A stretch of 64,000 bases of DNA from Endotrypanum monterogeii (taxonomy: Eukaryota > Euglenozoa > Kinetoplastea > Trypanosomatida > Trypanosomatidae): positions 492,367 to 556,366 of the forward strand of contig CM007347.1 of NCBI GenBank assembly GCA_000333855.2, given 5' to 3'. Under the pieces are notes generated by a model, which saw only the letters and a list, made by a program, of their open reading frames with translations, ran no database searches and had not been told where the DNA came from. Within the stretch, counting starts at the first letter, position 1, and the number at the start of each line of letters is the position of its first letter. A program made the translations under genes and the position numbers. Positions 1 to 11,387 of the stretch are shown in pieces.

Positions 1-97
1 TTACGTACGGACGTACGTAACGTTAAACCGTAAATTTACTTTACCTTACCGGTAACCGGAACCCGGTACGTACGTAAGTAAGTATACTAATAAGTAA

Positions 98-134
<37 letters not shown>

Positions 135-1826
135 GGTGTATGTATATACACACAAAAAAAAAAATTGCAAAATGGCTTCGACTTGAGAGAGAAATCGAGT
201 ACGCGACGGTGGTTGTATGGTGGAACGAAGTCGAGAGGTTGATCACGAAGAGCGGCGTTACGTACCCAGTGTGGGTTGATGCGAGGAGACCCTTGTTTCG
301 CTCGACACAGTGAGCGTCTGCGGTGTTTTTGTATTTTAGGGAAAACACCCCCACTCCCTACCTAAAAGGGGAGCGTGCTATCAAGATGCATGTACCACAG
401 GTGTGCAGCGCAGAGATGTAGCAAGTGGGCAGACAAATGCAGCGGAGGAGAGAGAAGAGTGAGTCCCCTCCCTCATCACAACAACAAAAAAAAAAAGTGG
501 GGCACAGAAGCAACGGCGGCTGCTACAGGGACGATTTCAGCATACGAGAAAAAAAAACACTGTCGCCGCAAACGATGAAAGAAAAAAAATTGTAGGAGCG
601 GGGATAGAAGAGGAAGGGGACGATGCGTGCAGGCACACGTAAAAGAGCAGGAGAAGGGGGGGGGGAGGTAAAAGGCAGCACAGAATGAGAAGTAGAATCA
701 ACTATCGAGGCCTGTTGGCAACTTGTGTGGGTGAGTGGGTGAGTGGGTGGGTGGCTAGGTGGGTGGGTGTAAATCTTTACGCGTAGGTAGAAACTCATAC
801 AAGCATATGTAAATAAAGATTTATGTATATATAGATAGATGTATTTGTGTGCACCGGGTATAGGTATGCATGGACATGTAGAACAACAAGAGACACGTAC
901 ACACCCCCGAATATATTTGTACGAGTGGTTGAAGCCAAGGAAAGGGATAAAAAGAGGAGGAGGGAAAACAAAAGTAGGGGTTTAGAAACACGAAATGCAT
1001 GATTGTGTCCAAGGGTACACACACACAGTATCCCGCCCAACTCACTTCACAGCCATAAAGCATTGGGGACGTGCACCTGAGAACTCCTTCACAACGTCAA
1101 GTTGAACTTGACCACCTAGACGTGGTCTTCTGTGTCTGTGTGTCTGTAGAATGGAGGGAGACGAAGTAGAAACCCGACCCACCACATCCTGCTCTCCTCA
1201 TCGTCCCTCTAGTGGCGCAGGAGGAGAGGTATTGTGTGTTCAAGAAAAGCAAAACAATAGATTAAGGTGTTCCAGCAATTGTAGGGCTTGCCCTTCTCGC
1301 CTCCGCACACACATAAACACACGCTCCTTTGCACGTTTGAATTCGAGGAGGAGGGGAGGGAGCTCACAGCGCTGGAGCGTGCGGGAATCCCTCGATACTC
1401 GCTGGAGGGAGTCATCTGCGAAGCAGTCGAACACGGCTGCAGAGATAACGCGTACCGAGTCGAGTTGAAGAACGCCTCACCGGCGGTGTTCCTTCTACCC
1501 ACCTACCCCCTCCCAATCCCACTCCTCACGTCGACTCATCTCGTTCGCGTACCTGTGCTGGTGATGTGCCGAGGGAGGGAGGGAGGGAGGGAGAACCTCC
1601 TTGAGACAACCTACGAAATACAGTGAAAGGAACTTAGAGACAAAACACATGCACACACACAAATTGAGTTGCTAAGGGAGCTAACCACAACTCACTCACC
1701 CACCTCCATGCGGTGAAACGAGCCACCGTACTGCACAAGACATAAATTGGGGAGGCCATGTCACAGCGAATGTAGGGGCGGTTATCGACCACAGTTCCCC
1801 AGATGCTTACGTGAAGCACACTTTGC
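1..1826. other. Intergenic region at left edge, no gene seen
   Basis: No open frame here has convincing coding character. The first 98 bases are low-complexity, built from acgt/taag permutations and including a near-palindrome at 1-20, followed by a TA run (99-131). The rest holds A-rich runs, purine-rich tracts (640-670), GTGGGTGA-type repeats (725-770) and a GGGA repeat (1573-1592). The A-rich runs on the plus strand would read as polypyrimidine tracts for minus-strand transcription, consistent with downstream processing signals of the leftward gene cluster. Confidence 0.6.
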
Positions 1827-3815
1827 TCAGCCCCGAACAAGATTAACCAACTGTGATGTGTCGCGGCCTTCGCGCTCTTTGATTGCCGCCACAATGGCAG
1901 ATGTATGTAAGCAACCCATCTCACATATGATCATGTCTACGTACGAGGCAGGCGTCAGATCATAGAGGTAGCCGGAGGCACTCGACGAGAATGGGGCCGC
2001 GCCGCTAACACCACGCGCCGGTGTCCCCCATCCTGTGGACGCACGCAACTGGGGAGATAGCGTTGGGGGAGTAGGGTAAACCACTGGACTGTGCGTGCCT
2101 GTTTCGCTTCCGTGTGCATCAGCGGCAGGCCTCATGTCCGCCAACTTAGTGTTCTGTGCTAAGTTGCCTACCCAGACCTCTGGCACAAACTTGTAGCTCT
2201 CACTGAAGCACAGCACAGGCTTGCGGAACAGCTTCGCACAGGCTGCCACCAGTGCAGTGCCACAGCGACTGAAGACGTCACCGTTCTGTAGCACGGCGGC
2301 AGCCCCCATAAACACTCGTGTGCATTTGGGCATTGAGGTGCAGCACGCCGTGATAAGACCGTACGTTACGTCGATGCCAGCGCTGGTCAGCTTGCTGGCT
2401 AGCTGACGTCCCTCAAAGAGCGGCGCCGAGTCGATGACGATGACGCGCTTCGGCTTGCACTGCAAATCGCGCGAGCGGGATAAAAGAATGTACTCGACAA
2501 GGCTGCTGCGACCAAACACTAAGATGGTATCGCTACTCGACACGTACGGAAGCGAGCGATCCTCGACAATACTCTTGAAGGACATCTTCAGCTCGGCCTC
2601 AATGGAATCTAGTATCTTTAATGTCACCTCGCGTGGATCGCCAAGGTCCTTGATGAGGTCCACCATGTTAGGCTTCGGATGAATTACCTCGTCCCGCAGC
2701 GCTACGAAGCGGCGTGCGAGCACATCCTTCACGTGGCGCATGCCCGCAGAGGCCTCACGCTTGCGACGAACAAAATCAAAGTTGATCTGTATGAGTCTTT
2801 CAAAAGCAGTTGTGTCCACGTCGTTTAGCGAGTGCACGGCAAGAACAGTGGTAGCGCGTATAAGCTCACGGAAAGCTGAGATGAGCGCTAAAGCACGTGC
2901 ACTGCCGCCAACCAGCAACATCTGCTCCATCAGCACCGCCACCTCTGCCATGCGGGGATGCACGACGGCATCGCGCGGGGGCACATGCATGCGCTTGAGA
3001 CGATTGGCGTCCATAGCGCGTTGAACGAGATCATGCAACTTCTTGGCCGCCGCTGCCCGCTCTTCAGACGTGATCTCTTTGACAGACTCGGCGCCCTTCG
3101 CGGATAGGGTACTGCTGTTTTTGCCGGCTTCCACACTCGCTCCCGCTGCTGGCGAGGCTGTAGCCACTGCAGCAATGGTAGCGGAAGGCACCGCTGAAAT
3201 GTGCGCTGTCGAGGGTTTTGGCGATACTCCACACAAGGCTTCAAGGTGAGCGATCTCGACGATAAGCTCCTTTTCTTCCCTCGCAGCAGCAGCCACCTCG
3301 GTGTCACTGCCGCCTAATCTCAGTGTCTTCTGCACCTTGCGCAATGCATCTCGCTTTTTCTTGAGCTCGCGCTGTGCTTTCACGGCAGAGCGGGCCTCGT
3401 CGCTGCTTTGGCCTACAAAGCGCATCTGAGAGTCCTTTGCAGCCTCCTTTTCCGTTGATGGCACCGTCGACGATGCGGCGGCCATCGGAACAGAAGCAGC
3501 GGATGCGGATAGGGCCGGTTCGAGGACGGCAGCACTCTCAGTGACTTTCTCGGTCAATTCGGCTAACCTACGCTCGGCTACGTTTACCTCTGCCGCAGCC
3601 TCCTCGACAGCAGCCTTTGCGGTTTCGTACTCCACACGGTTTGCCGCATCATCTTTCATACCCTTGAGAGCTTTCTCCGCCTTGCGCAAGGTGTCCCGCC
3701 TCTTCTTCAGTTCGCGCTGGGCATTGACAGCGACACGCCCACCATCGGAGTCGTTCTTGGCCAGCGCGAGCTCCGCCTGCTTCTTAGCCTCCTTCTTATT
3801 CGCCGACGAAGACAT
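1827..3815 (-). CDS. Translation initiation factor eIF2B, delta-type subunit
   Basis: A 662-residue protein. The C-terminal part (about residues 260-650) is the IF-2B/eIF2B regulatory-subunit fold, recognisable by the segment ILVFGRSSLVEYILL, a following VIVIDSAPLFEGRQLA strand-helix, the G-I-D-V-T-Y-G-L-I turn, a VFMGAAAVLQNGDVFSRCGT core and KPVLCFSESYKFVPEVW. eIF2B is the GDP/GTP exchange factor for eIF2 in the cytosol, and the delta subunit belongs to its alpha-beta-delta regulatory core. The N-terminal 250 residues are a charged, coiled-coil-prone extension carrying two copies of a motif reading A-V-x-A-Q-R-E-L-K-K (about residues 29-52 and 143-166). Long variable N-termini are usual for delta subunits. 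The start is the first ATG of the frame. A sense-strand poly(T) run at 4001-4015 and an AG at 3986-3987 would suit trans-splicing about 170 nt upstream. Beta or alpha subunit identity is less likely given the length. Confidence 0.88.
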   Translation of the reverse strand: MSSSANKKEAKKQAELALAKNDSDGGRVAVNAQRELKKRRDTLRKAEKALKGMKDDAANRVEYETAKAAVEEAAAEVNVAERRLAELTEKVTESAAVLEPALSASAASVPMAAASSTVPSTEKEAAKDSQMRFVGQSSDEARSAVKAQRELKKKRDALRKVQKTLRLGGSDTEVAAAAREEKELIVEIAHLEALCGVSPKPSTAHISAVPSATIAAVATASPAAGASVEAGKNSSTLSAKGAESVKEITSEERAAAAKKLHDLVQRAMDANRLKRMHVPPRDAVVHPRMAEVAVLMEQMLLVGGSARALALISAFRELIRATTVLAVHSLNDVDTTAFERLIQINFDFVRRKREASAGMRHVKDVLARRFVALRDEVIHPKPNMVDLIKDLGDPREVTLKILDSIEAELKMSFKSIVEDRSLPYVSSSDTILVFGRSSLVEYILLSRSRDLQCKPKRVIVIDSAPLFEGRQLASKLTSAGIDVTYGLITACCTSMPKCTRVFMGAAAVLQNGDVFSRCGTALVAACAKLFRKPVLCFSESYKFVPEVWVGNLAQNTKLADMRPAADAHGSETGTHSPVVYPTPPTLSPQLRASTGWGTPARGVSGAAPFSSSASGYLYDLTPASYVDMIICEMGCLHTSAIVAAIKEREGRDTSQLVNLVRG

Positions 3816-6725
3816 TGATTACGTGGCTGCAACCCCTTGGGTTCTAGCTGATGAATCTGAGTACGAGGTAAGAAGACTACGACTGCGTGTCAGAAGAGTG
3901 GGAGAAGGGAGGGGCAATAGAGGATATCAGCTGTTGTTGTTATTTGTGCTCTTATCTGCCTGATTCGGTGGAGGGAGTAGAAAGACTCCAGGTGAAAACC
4001 AAAAAAAAAAAAAAACGGGAGCTGCAAAATTTCTTTTCGGCGAGAACTCGAGCTGAGCAATGCGTCCCTCTTCTCTTTTCCTTTTCGAGTCTGCGATATA
4101 CACCTGGAAAAGAGAAAAACGAGACGAAACCAGACAGACCCACAGCGACACACAGGAAATATATATCTTTTTTGAAGAAAAAAAAAATAGAGGTGCGAGC
4201 AGCGGCACAAAAAATCAAATTGTTTGGTAAACCGGTGGTGAACAGAACACACACACACACACACACATACGCACACACACTGTGCTGAGACTGAGGAGAA
4301 AAGGCGAGACAAAGAGTGATAGGCAATCACATGAAAAAAAAAAAATGGAGAGGCACACACACAGACACACATATCGCATATACGTGAAGCGATAAAAAAA
4401 AAAAAGGCGAGTCGAAAAACGTATTCAGGGAAATGTGTGAAAGAGTTTCATACGGAATCAGTGCAGCTGAAGCCTGTACATTGAGGCCCACAGTTAGGGG
4501 GGGAGCGTTGAAGAACAAAAGGAGGCGACCGTCTACCTTGGTGCACAGTGAGCCCCATCGTCGCTGGCAGGGCAGCGCAGAGCGACGAGAGTTGCATAGA
4601 GCTGTCCCAAATAGACAACCTTTGTGTAGAATCTTTGTTTCTCAAAACACACTGTACAGACCAGAAAAAAAAAAGGAAAGAAAACGAGCCTCAGAAAGAT
4701 ATAGCGCGTCCCCCTTTCTCCTTCTCTTCCCAATTATCTAATACAAATACCTTTCTTCATCCAGCAAAGGTATGAACACAACATGTGACGTCTCAGAGCC
4801 TGACGCTGCAACAAAGGGCCGGTCGCCCTATGTATTCATGCGGTGCCGGAAACGTGTTTCGGTGTTTGGTCTCAGATTTTTCATAAGCGCGGTACTAAAG
4901 ACTTCGTGATATCGCAGGAAAGAGATGTCTCAAATTCCAAAGCGAATGAGACACGAAATACATGACAAAGCGAGAGAAAACCCAACGATCAGACAGTAAT
5001 GGCAACAATAAAACAAGGACATGAAATAAAATTTATTCCGCCTTTCGCACACAGTCTTTCAGTCACCCGCGGAGAGAATTACATGTCACTGCACGTCAGT
5101 ATAGGTCCCACCTCCTACATCCCCTCCCCCCTTCCCTCGTACCTACGTAGAAACACTGTGGCTACAAAAGAGAGGTTACAAAATCACCCATCACTGCGCT
5201 CAGGTTAAACGTGGAGAGGGGGGAGGGATAGAGGTATTGGAAATGCGAGCGGTACACCTATATCTGCGCAACAAGACACAGAAAAAGGCGCGTACACACA
5301 CGCACACAAAAGTCATTTGGTACAATCGACGGAAAAAAGAAAACGAGAGTTGAATATGACGGCGAGAACAGCCCGATGGGAACACGAATAAAAAAAAATG
5401 ACAACCAGACAACCAACAAAGAAAATCAGCTTAAACACTTCACCTCCAGGGTATACAGTGGTAAAAAAAAAAAAAATGGAAACGGAATCGGAATCGGAAA
5501 AGAACAAAGGCCGCGGAGGAGACAGCAGCAGAACCACTGGCCAGGATACGCAGAGAAAAAGTAAACACAACAAACAAACAGGCGCGAAACGATAACAAAG
5601 TTGCTCAGCAGCATCCGCATCATATCAAGAAAGCTTTTTTTTTTTGCAAGTTACCCAATACCGAAACGACTACGGTTTCATTCAACTGCTGCTCTTGCTC
5701 ATCATCTACCCAAACACTCCTTCCCTACGTAAAAAAAAAAAACACTCAAAACGTAGCCAAGATAGACCCACAATAATTCGACTTGGTAACACACACACAC
5801 ACACACACAGATGTCTATTTCGGACAAACGTACACGAAGTAGAGCAGAGAGAGAGAGGGACGTATGGGGATGTGAAAGAGTGGGCGTTAGATCAGGGAGG
5901 CTAAAAGAGTGACGGTAACGACGGTAGCGCGCGGGTGGGTGAGTGGACTGTCGCACGTTACGAAACACACAAAAAAAAAGAATTTGAAGAAACTCTGTTC
6001 CTTTTTTTTTTTGACACAAACAAAAAGCAGACATCAGCTACAATAAAAAGGAAACCAGGAAACACACAAGTAAAAAGAATGAAACAGACCTAGTGTCAGA
6101 TACAGAAAAGAGGGGAAAAAGGAGCACAAATACACTCTCATATATATATATATATATATACGATCTTCCGAGAAAGCGGGAATACTCCATCTCACCGCCT
6201 CAATGCCTCAAAGAAATCTGAAAAGAAACCGGAAAAACAAAGAGTCGCGGGAAGGGAGAATGTGAGTACAGAGCGCACGACAGAAGCCTACAAAATAAGA
6301 TGGTGGAAAAAGTAAGCAGATGCATCAGCTATTTGTTGCACTGCAGACGCATGGCTGCTGTTGAAGAAACAAATACAATCTCGGTGTGTTACCTCTGGCG
6401 AATCCATCAACACAAGAGAAGATAAACACACACCCTTGCAAAAAGAAAACAACCCTAGCACTCGGTCATACCCGAAATTGCCGGGGACTTCAGAATGTGC
6501 AAGTCGTGCCACGACTCATCTTGTCATCAGATAAGACACCCGCAGCGTAGCCCGATTCCCTTCTGTCCACACGTGCCAGCACAAACACAGAGACAGGCGC
6601 AACGCGATGACCAGCTCTAAACACCATCAACACCTATTCCTGTGATTCTTTTTATTATTATTTTCAGAGGTGAAAGACATAGAAGCGAGCCCCCGGTGGG
6701 CTGGTCGCACACAGCTTTGGTGGGA
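3816..6725. other. 2.9-kb intergenic region, low complexity
   Basis: No supportable gene. It contains many A8-A15 runs on the plus strand, CA repeats (4247-4268, 5791-5808) and a TA run (about 6141-6160). Apparent open frames here are short and dominated by lysine, or phenylalanine on the other strand, from homopolymers. The segment should contain the 3' UTR of the coiled-coil gene at 6726-7970 and the 5' UTR of the eIF2B gene. Confidence 0.55.
3986..4015 (-). promoter_or_regulatory. Candidate trans-splicing signal for the eIF2B delta gene
   Basis: On the minus strand this is a run of 15 T followed by an AG dinucleotide about 14 nt downstream. Kinetoplastid spliced-leader acceptors are typically the first AG after a long polypyrimidine tract. 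This site would give a 5' UTR of about 170 nt. Other AGs are present nearer the gene, so the exact site is inferred. Confidence 0.4.
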
Positions 6726-7970
6726 CTAACGCACTTTTCCAGCAGAGCGCCGATGAAGCGCGTCGATCTCGTCATGGAGTTTCGTGACGGTACGGCCGTT
6801 CGAAAAGCGCTCCTGATCAAGGGTCTTCTGGAGATTTCCAAGGTAGCGCTGATGCTCGCGGTAGAACCGTTTCATCTCCACAACTGCGCTATCCTTCGCA
6901 TGCTGCAGCGCACCAGAGCGCCACACCATCTTCTCGATGTCGCAGTCGATCGCGTCCATGCGGAGGTTCGCCATCACATGAGACTCGTAAAGGTGGTTGA
7001 TCTCCTTTGCCAGCTCTTCGACAATCTCCGCATCAACACGCTCCTCCTCCTCCATCCCGTCCCCGATGACAGCGTTACCAATCAACTCAAGACGTGCCTG
7101 AATCTTAGAGATTTGCATGGCACGGTAGCGAATAGCAAGATCGTTTTGCTTGATGAGGCTGTCTTCCTTGTTCAGAATGTGCAGCGCTACGCGGCGATCA
7201 AAATTGCTGTGGCGAATATAATCCTCCGAGGTGAGACCATGTTGAGTCTTTTCAGCGATCTTGTCCCTGCGCGAAACCGCACGCGCAAGCACATCACACT
7301 CATGACGCAGCTCCGCCAGTTTCGCCTTGCGCTCGGCAAGCGCAACGACAGCCTCGGCACGCTGACTATCCGCATCGGTTGTCTCTTGCAGAACCGCAGC
7401 AAGGCGTAACAGCTCACGAGACTGGCTGTCCAGCTGAATGCGCGCGTTCTCTCTCTGACGATACGCCTCTGCGATATCTTTCAGCGCAATGTTGTATGCG
7501 TTCTTCTTCTTTGCACCCGCCGCGCTCCGTGAGTTACCTTTTTCGTCCAATCCTGCTATTTCTGAAGCAAAAATGTACTCTTGCTCTGCTGCCTGTGTGC
7601 AATCCTCGGCCTTGACTAGAGCAGCCTGCAGAGCCTCCTTCTCCTTGCGAAGCTCCCTGTGAGCGCGGATGGAGGCGTCTACCTCGCCGCATTTGTGTGA
7701 CAGATCATCGAGGAAGTCCTTCGGAAGATCAGTAGTGGCACCGCTAATCGTGCTTTGGCGCTGGGTGGAGGCACGCGAGCGCCTTGACATGGACTTGGTT
7801 GTGCTGCCCACGCTTTCCCGCATCTCCAACATCTTGGTTTTGTTTACAGCAGATACCTCCAAAGAACGCTTCGTGGCACGCAAATACTCCACCTCGCTTC
7901 GGATTGCTTTCGCCTGATTGTCGAGCAGCACTAGCTGATTCGACATTTCTTGGATACTAACCGAAGTCAT
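6726..7970 (-). CDS. Coiled-coil protein, unrecognised
   Basis: A 414-residue, highly charged protein that I do not recognise. Nearly the whole length is predicted by eye to be alpha-helical coiled coil: long stretches rich in E, K, R, A, Q and L with heptad-like spacing (about residues 5-60, 85-145, 155-260 and 270-410) and few prolines. A short Ser/Thr/Arg-rich linker (about residues 58-80, including S-M-S-R-R-S-R) interrupts the coil and could be a phosphorylation-prone hinge. No signal peptide or membrane segment is visible. Composition and length fit a cytoskeletal or axonemal coiled-coil protein of the CCDC type, but this is only inference. The ATG is followed by a high-GC3 frame, and a sense poly(T) tract plus AG lies just upstream. 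Confidence 0.85.
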   Translation of the reverse strand: MTSVSIQEMSNQLVLLDNQAKAIRSEVEYLRATKRSLEVSAVNKTKMLEMRESVGSTTKSMSRRSRASTQRQSTISGATTDLPKDFLDDLSHKCGEVDASIRAHRELRKEKEALQAALVKAEDCTQAAEQEYIFASEIAGLDEKGNSRSAAGAKKKNAYNIALKDIAEAYRQRENARIQLDSQSRELLRLAAVLQETTDADSQRAEAVVALAERKAKLAELRHECDVLARAVSRRDKIAEKTQHGLTSEDYIRHSNFDRRVALHILNKEDSLIKQNDLAIRYRAMQISKIQARLELIGNAVIGDGMEEEERVDAEIVEELAKEINHLYESHVMANLRMDAIDCDIEKMVWRSGALQHAKDSAVVEMKRFYREHQRYLGNLQKTLDQERFSNGRTVTKLHDEIDALHRRSAGKVR

Positions 7971-9863
7971 CCTTTTTCTTTAGTGCTGTTTAAAAAAAAA
8001 AAATTGTACGAGTCCACGTCAGTGATTTCTTTCCCTTGTCTTTCCTCTCGATCGAACGAAGTATAATTACGAAGTGGCACAGCAAAAGGAGCGACGAAAA
8101 TACAAGCGAGAAGCGATGAAGTGCAGAAGAAAAAAAAAGGAGTTTGTTAAAAGGGGGACTGGAGTTCGCCTGTGTATATATACCCGCCCTCCTCCTGACC
8201 TCCTGGGGATGAGCAGTGTAAGTGGAACAGAAAGGACGCAGGGGAAATGGGAGCGTATGAGTGACAGGGCGCCTCTGTGGAACTGAATAGGCTGTGAAAA
8301 ATAAAAAGTACGTATAGAGAGATGAAAAATGAACGCTACCGTTTAAATTTTGAAACGTTTGTGTATTCTTCGTTATTATTTCCTCTCTTGCGATGACGCT
8401 CCTTCAGCAGTCGGGATAATGTGTGTGTGTGTGTGTGTGTGTGTATTTTGTAAAATCATTGACAGTAATGAAGGACAGAATCAGATACAGTGAAAAGAAA
8501 GCGCGAGGGTTCGAATCTGAGTGCGTGCTCACACAACCGGCGTTCTACGAAAGCAGCGCAGGTCCGCAGCAAGAAAAAAAAAAAGTGCAGAATCAACGAA
8601 CTGTACGGACGAATAGTCGATCGGCCGCTGTCGAGACGAGAGCAAGACAAGAAAGATATGGCAGAAATACCCCCGATTCCCATGAGTTGAAGACAGAGGA
8701 GCGAAATAAAAGATAGGGGGAAACGGGGGAGCGCGGAAGAGGGGCAGATGTCAAAAAACTCTGCGTTTAGCACACGAAACGAGCGCCTACACACGCAGAG
8801 ACCCAAGACTCGTGCAACAACAGCGAAAAAAAAGGGGGCAGCACTGTATGTTGCACAGAGAGCGACTACAATCGGAAGGTGAGAAGAACACATTTGAGCA
8901 AGCTGCCCCTATTCGTCACCCGCTCGCTCCGTCGTCATCATCTGGATCTTGACTCTACTTCTTTTCGCCTCACCCCCTTTCTTTTTACGCCTCCGTCCTT
9001 GCGAGTAGTTCTCGTCCTACTGTGTATGTTTTTTTTTTCATGTCTACAGCGCCACAGAGTTGCCCATACCCATCTCAACTCGTGCGCCCGAAGCCAACTC
9101 ACACTCTACCCGCTACCGCCAGACACATGGCTCCCCACCCAAGACACAAGAGTGACACCAGAAGAGGTGACACTCACATCAAGGACAGAAATCGATACCG
9201 AGGACATAGAGCGTTTGTATTCTGGGCGGAAGTGGAAGAGAGGTGAAGACGAAGGCGGTGGCGACATAAGAACACCATCCAAGATGAGAGGAGCGTTATG
9301 AAAGATAAAAAAACCACAAAGACACACAGACCTATGTGCAGGAAATGTGGAAGACGATAAAATGGAGTTGCACAGAAATATGAAAAAAAATTCTTGTGAG
9401 CCCTCAGAGATATACCCACGTGGGCGCGTGCCCGTTTTGCTGTTGGTAGAGCGTCGGCTGCATCCGAGCGGCAGCCTCGATTACCCAACTTTGCTAAGCG
9501 CGGTTCAAGGAGCAACATACACCACCACCACGCGCTGCATGTCCAGACGGACGTATAATCCATGAGGTGTGGTGATGGGACGGGGCAGTGGTAACCACCA
9601 AAGGCCCAGACAAATCGATGTCGATTAAAAATCAAGCGCCTGAGGTGACACACGCAGAAAGGTGGAGAAGAGAAGAAGGGGGGCTAGCGGGAGACACGGC
9701 AAGAGCAAGACGAAGCACCACCGAATGCATCCCCCCCCCAAAAAAAAAAAAAGTCTATCCGGGGGAAGCATAACGTGCAACAGGTTCAAAGGAGAAAGAG
9801 ATGAGGCTAAAGCAAGTGCACCACAGCCCACGCACAAAAATATGATGAGCGAAGACGAAAATA
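7971..9863. other. Intergenic region with GT repeat
   Basis: No gene supported. It holds a GT run at about 8420-8445, A-rich runs (8573-8584, 9739-9752) and a purine-rich block around 8690-8750. The frames open here on the plus strand are short, lysine/arginine-rich and start in low-complexity sequence. Confidence 0.55.
7986..8003 (-). promoter_or_regulatory. Candidate spliced-leader acceptor of the coiled-coil gene
   Basis: The minus strand reads twelve T (7992-8003), then AAACAG with the AG at 7986-7987, only about 16 nt before the ATG at 7970. A poly(T) followed by the first AG is the usual kinetoplastid trans-splicing signal, and it supports the chosen start codon. Confidence 0.55.
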
Positions 9864-11387
9864 TCAGTGCCCCTTGGAGTCATGGTTTGTTGGAGGCGGT
9901 GCACCTGGAGACGCTGGTGGGGTGGTATCATCAGCAACAGTGCGACGCTTCGGGTAGGTCAGCCTGTCCGCCCTCTCAGGTGTTGACTGTGGTAATGATG
10001 ATGCTGATGATGATGCATTGCTGTCCGGCTCACCAGTTTGTGACTCTTCTTCAAACCCAAACAGTTTTGTCACATCGGTGTCAACGCGCTGTGCGTGCTC
10101 ACGGCGATCTGAAAAACGTGTTGGTGACGGCTTTGCGCCATGTTCCCGTGTATGAGGAAACCGAAAGACATGATGCTCGACAACGCCGTCCTCGTGAACC
10201 TCGACGTTAGTGTCGCCTTGCATCTCTTCCTTGTTGTGCCGCATAATGCCCATGAACTGATCGTAATGCCCGCGCGGGTCGGTAAACCCCTTCGCACCCT
10301 GCGACCGGGAAACTGAGAAATTGAACTCTGCCGCCTCCTGCATCTGTCTGCGCGTCTGCTCTTCGTTTGCTGACAATCGCTCATTGTACACAGGAACCCC
10401 GTGAATGGTGTCTACGGCGCGCTTGATGCGACGAGTGCGGTCCAGCCACCACACGAACTTTGCTTGGTTGCGCTCATCTTTACCCATGTCGGCTGCGTAC
10501 ATATGCTTGTATATGTTTTTGTGCGTACTAAAATGTTTGTTGCGCATCTGCAGCACCTCTGGTTTCTCAGTCATCTCCTCGTGCGTCACTGTCGCCTCGC
10601 CACGCTCCAGCTGCTCGATTCGCCGCTCCTCCAACATGTCCTCCAACTCGCTTGCCTCCGCTGCCCGCTTCTGTCGCTTTTTTTCTCGGTCACTGGCGCC
10701 GAGGTCGTCAAGGGTGCGCATACCACGTTGGCGATTCGTCAGGTACTGCTCCTCCTTTAGCACCTCCTCTTCGGAGTATCCAATCTGACGCAGGATTTCC
10801 GCCTCGCGGGCCTTCTCAATTTGTGCTTTGCGCGCTGTCATGTGCGTGTTGGCATCGTCGATACTTTTGTGCAGCTTACCCTTGTAGTTTCTGTACTGTG
10901 TGCGAGGAAGCTCCACAGTGTCCATGATATCCTGCAGCACCTGCCTTTCTAGCTTGGTATGACCCAGAAGTTCATCGAGCGGTTTTTTCCGCTGCTCCGG
11001 CTGGAGAACCCACCGAAGATCCTCGTCATCGATACGGCCCCGTACCAGTGAATATGGCTCGTGTTTATCGCGCTCCCACGCAAGAGGGAGATTGCCGCTA
11101 ATCACTGTCTGGTCAGTGCGCAAATTATCAGACATCTCCAGATATGTGTTCAAATACCAGCGTGGTGCTACATGATCGGTCAACTCAGTACTGCTAGCGT
11201 CCTTGGACGTCTCCACATACATAAGCGGCTCCGTGTTCACATCGTCCTGACGAGTGTTAATGCCCTGAGCCGTGAAATGCGGCTTCTTGAACTGCTGCTC
11301 CACCGGAATCTTGTCCAGGCGCGGAATTTTCTTGGCAACATACCGGATCGGTGCTTCACGCACCGGCTTTGCAGCTGCACCACCCAT
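9864..11387 (-). CDS. Conserved-looking charged protein, unrecognised
   Basis: About 507 residues from the preferred ATG at 11387 (a second in-frame ATG lies six codons upstream at 11405). I do not recognise a named family. The N-terminus (M-G-G-A-A-A-K-P) has glycine at position 2 and a nearby lysine, so N-myristoylation is possible though not a textbook match. Residues about 20-190 look globular, with aromatic and tryptophan residues (APRWYLNTYLEM, DLRWVLQP). Residues about 190-290 are a charged, probably helical region (E-E-V-L-K-E-E-Q-Y-L, then E/R-rich). A further ordered block includes KFVWWLDRTRRIKRAV. The last 70 residues are a disordered Ser/Pro/Thr tail. No signal peptide or membrane span is seen. 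Strong high-GC3 coding bias supports a real gene. Confidence 0.82.
   Translation of the reverse strand: MGGAAAKPVREAPIRYVAKKIPRLDKIPVEQQFKKPHFTAQGINTRQDDVNTEPLMYVETSKDASSTELTDHVAPRWYLNTYLEMSDNLRTDQTVISGNLPLAWERDKHEPYSLVRGRIDDEDLRWVLQPEQRKKPLDELLGHTKLERQVLQDIMDTVELPRTQYRNYKGKLHKSIDDANTHMTARKAQIEKAREAEILRQIGYSEEEVLKEEQYLTNRQRGMRTLDDLGASDREKKRQKRAAEASELEDMLEERRIEQLERGEATVTHEEMTEKPEVLQMRNKHFSTHKNIYKHMYAADMGKDERNQAKFVWWLDRTRRIKRAVDTIHGVPVYNERLSANEEQTRRQMQEAAEFNFSVSRSQGAKGFTDPRGHYDQFMGIMRHNKEEMQGDTNVEVHEDGVVEHHVFRFPHTREHGAKPSPTRFSDRREHAQRVDTDVTKLFGFEEESQTGEPDSNASSSASSLPQSTPERADRLTYPKRRTVADDTTPPASPGAPPPTNHDSKGH

Noticed and set aside
1..98. Telomeric repeat at the window edge
   Set aside because: No TTAGGG/CCCTAA tandem units are present.
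8508..8525. tRNA-like B box (GGTTCGAATCT)
   Set aside because: No upstream A box at the right distance and no foldable stems; a chance match.
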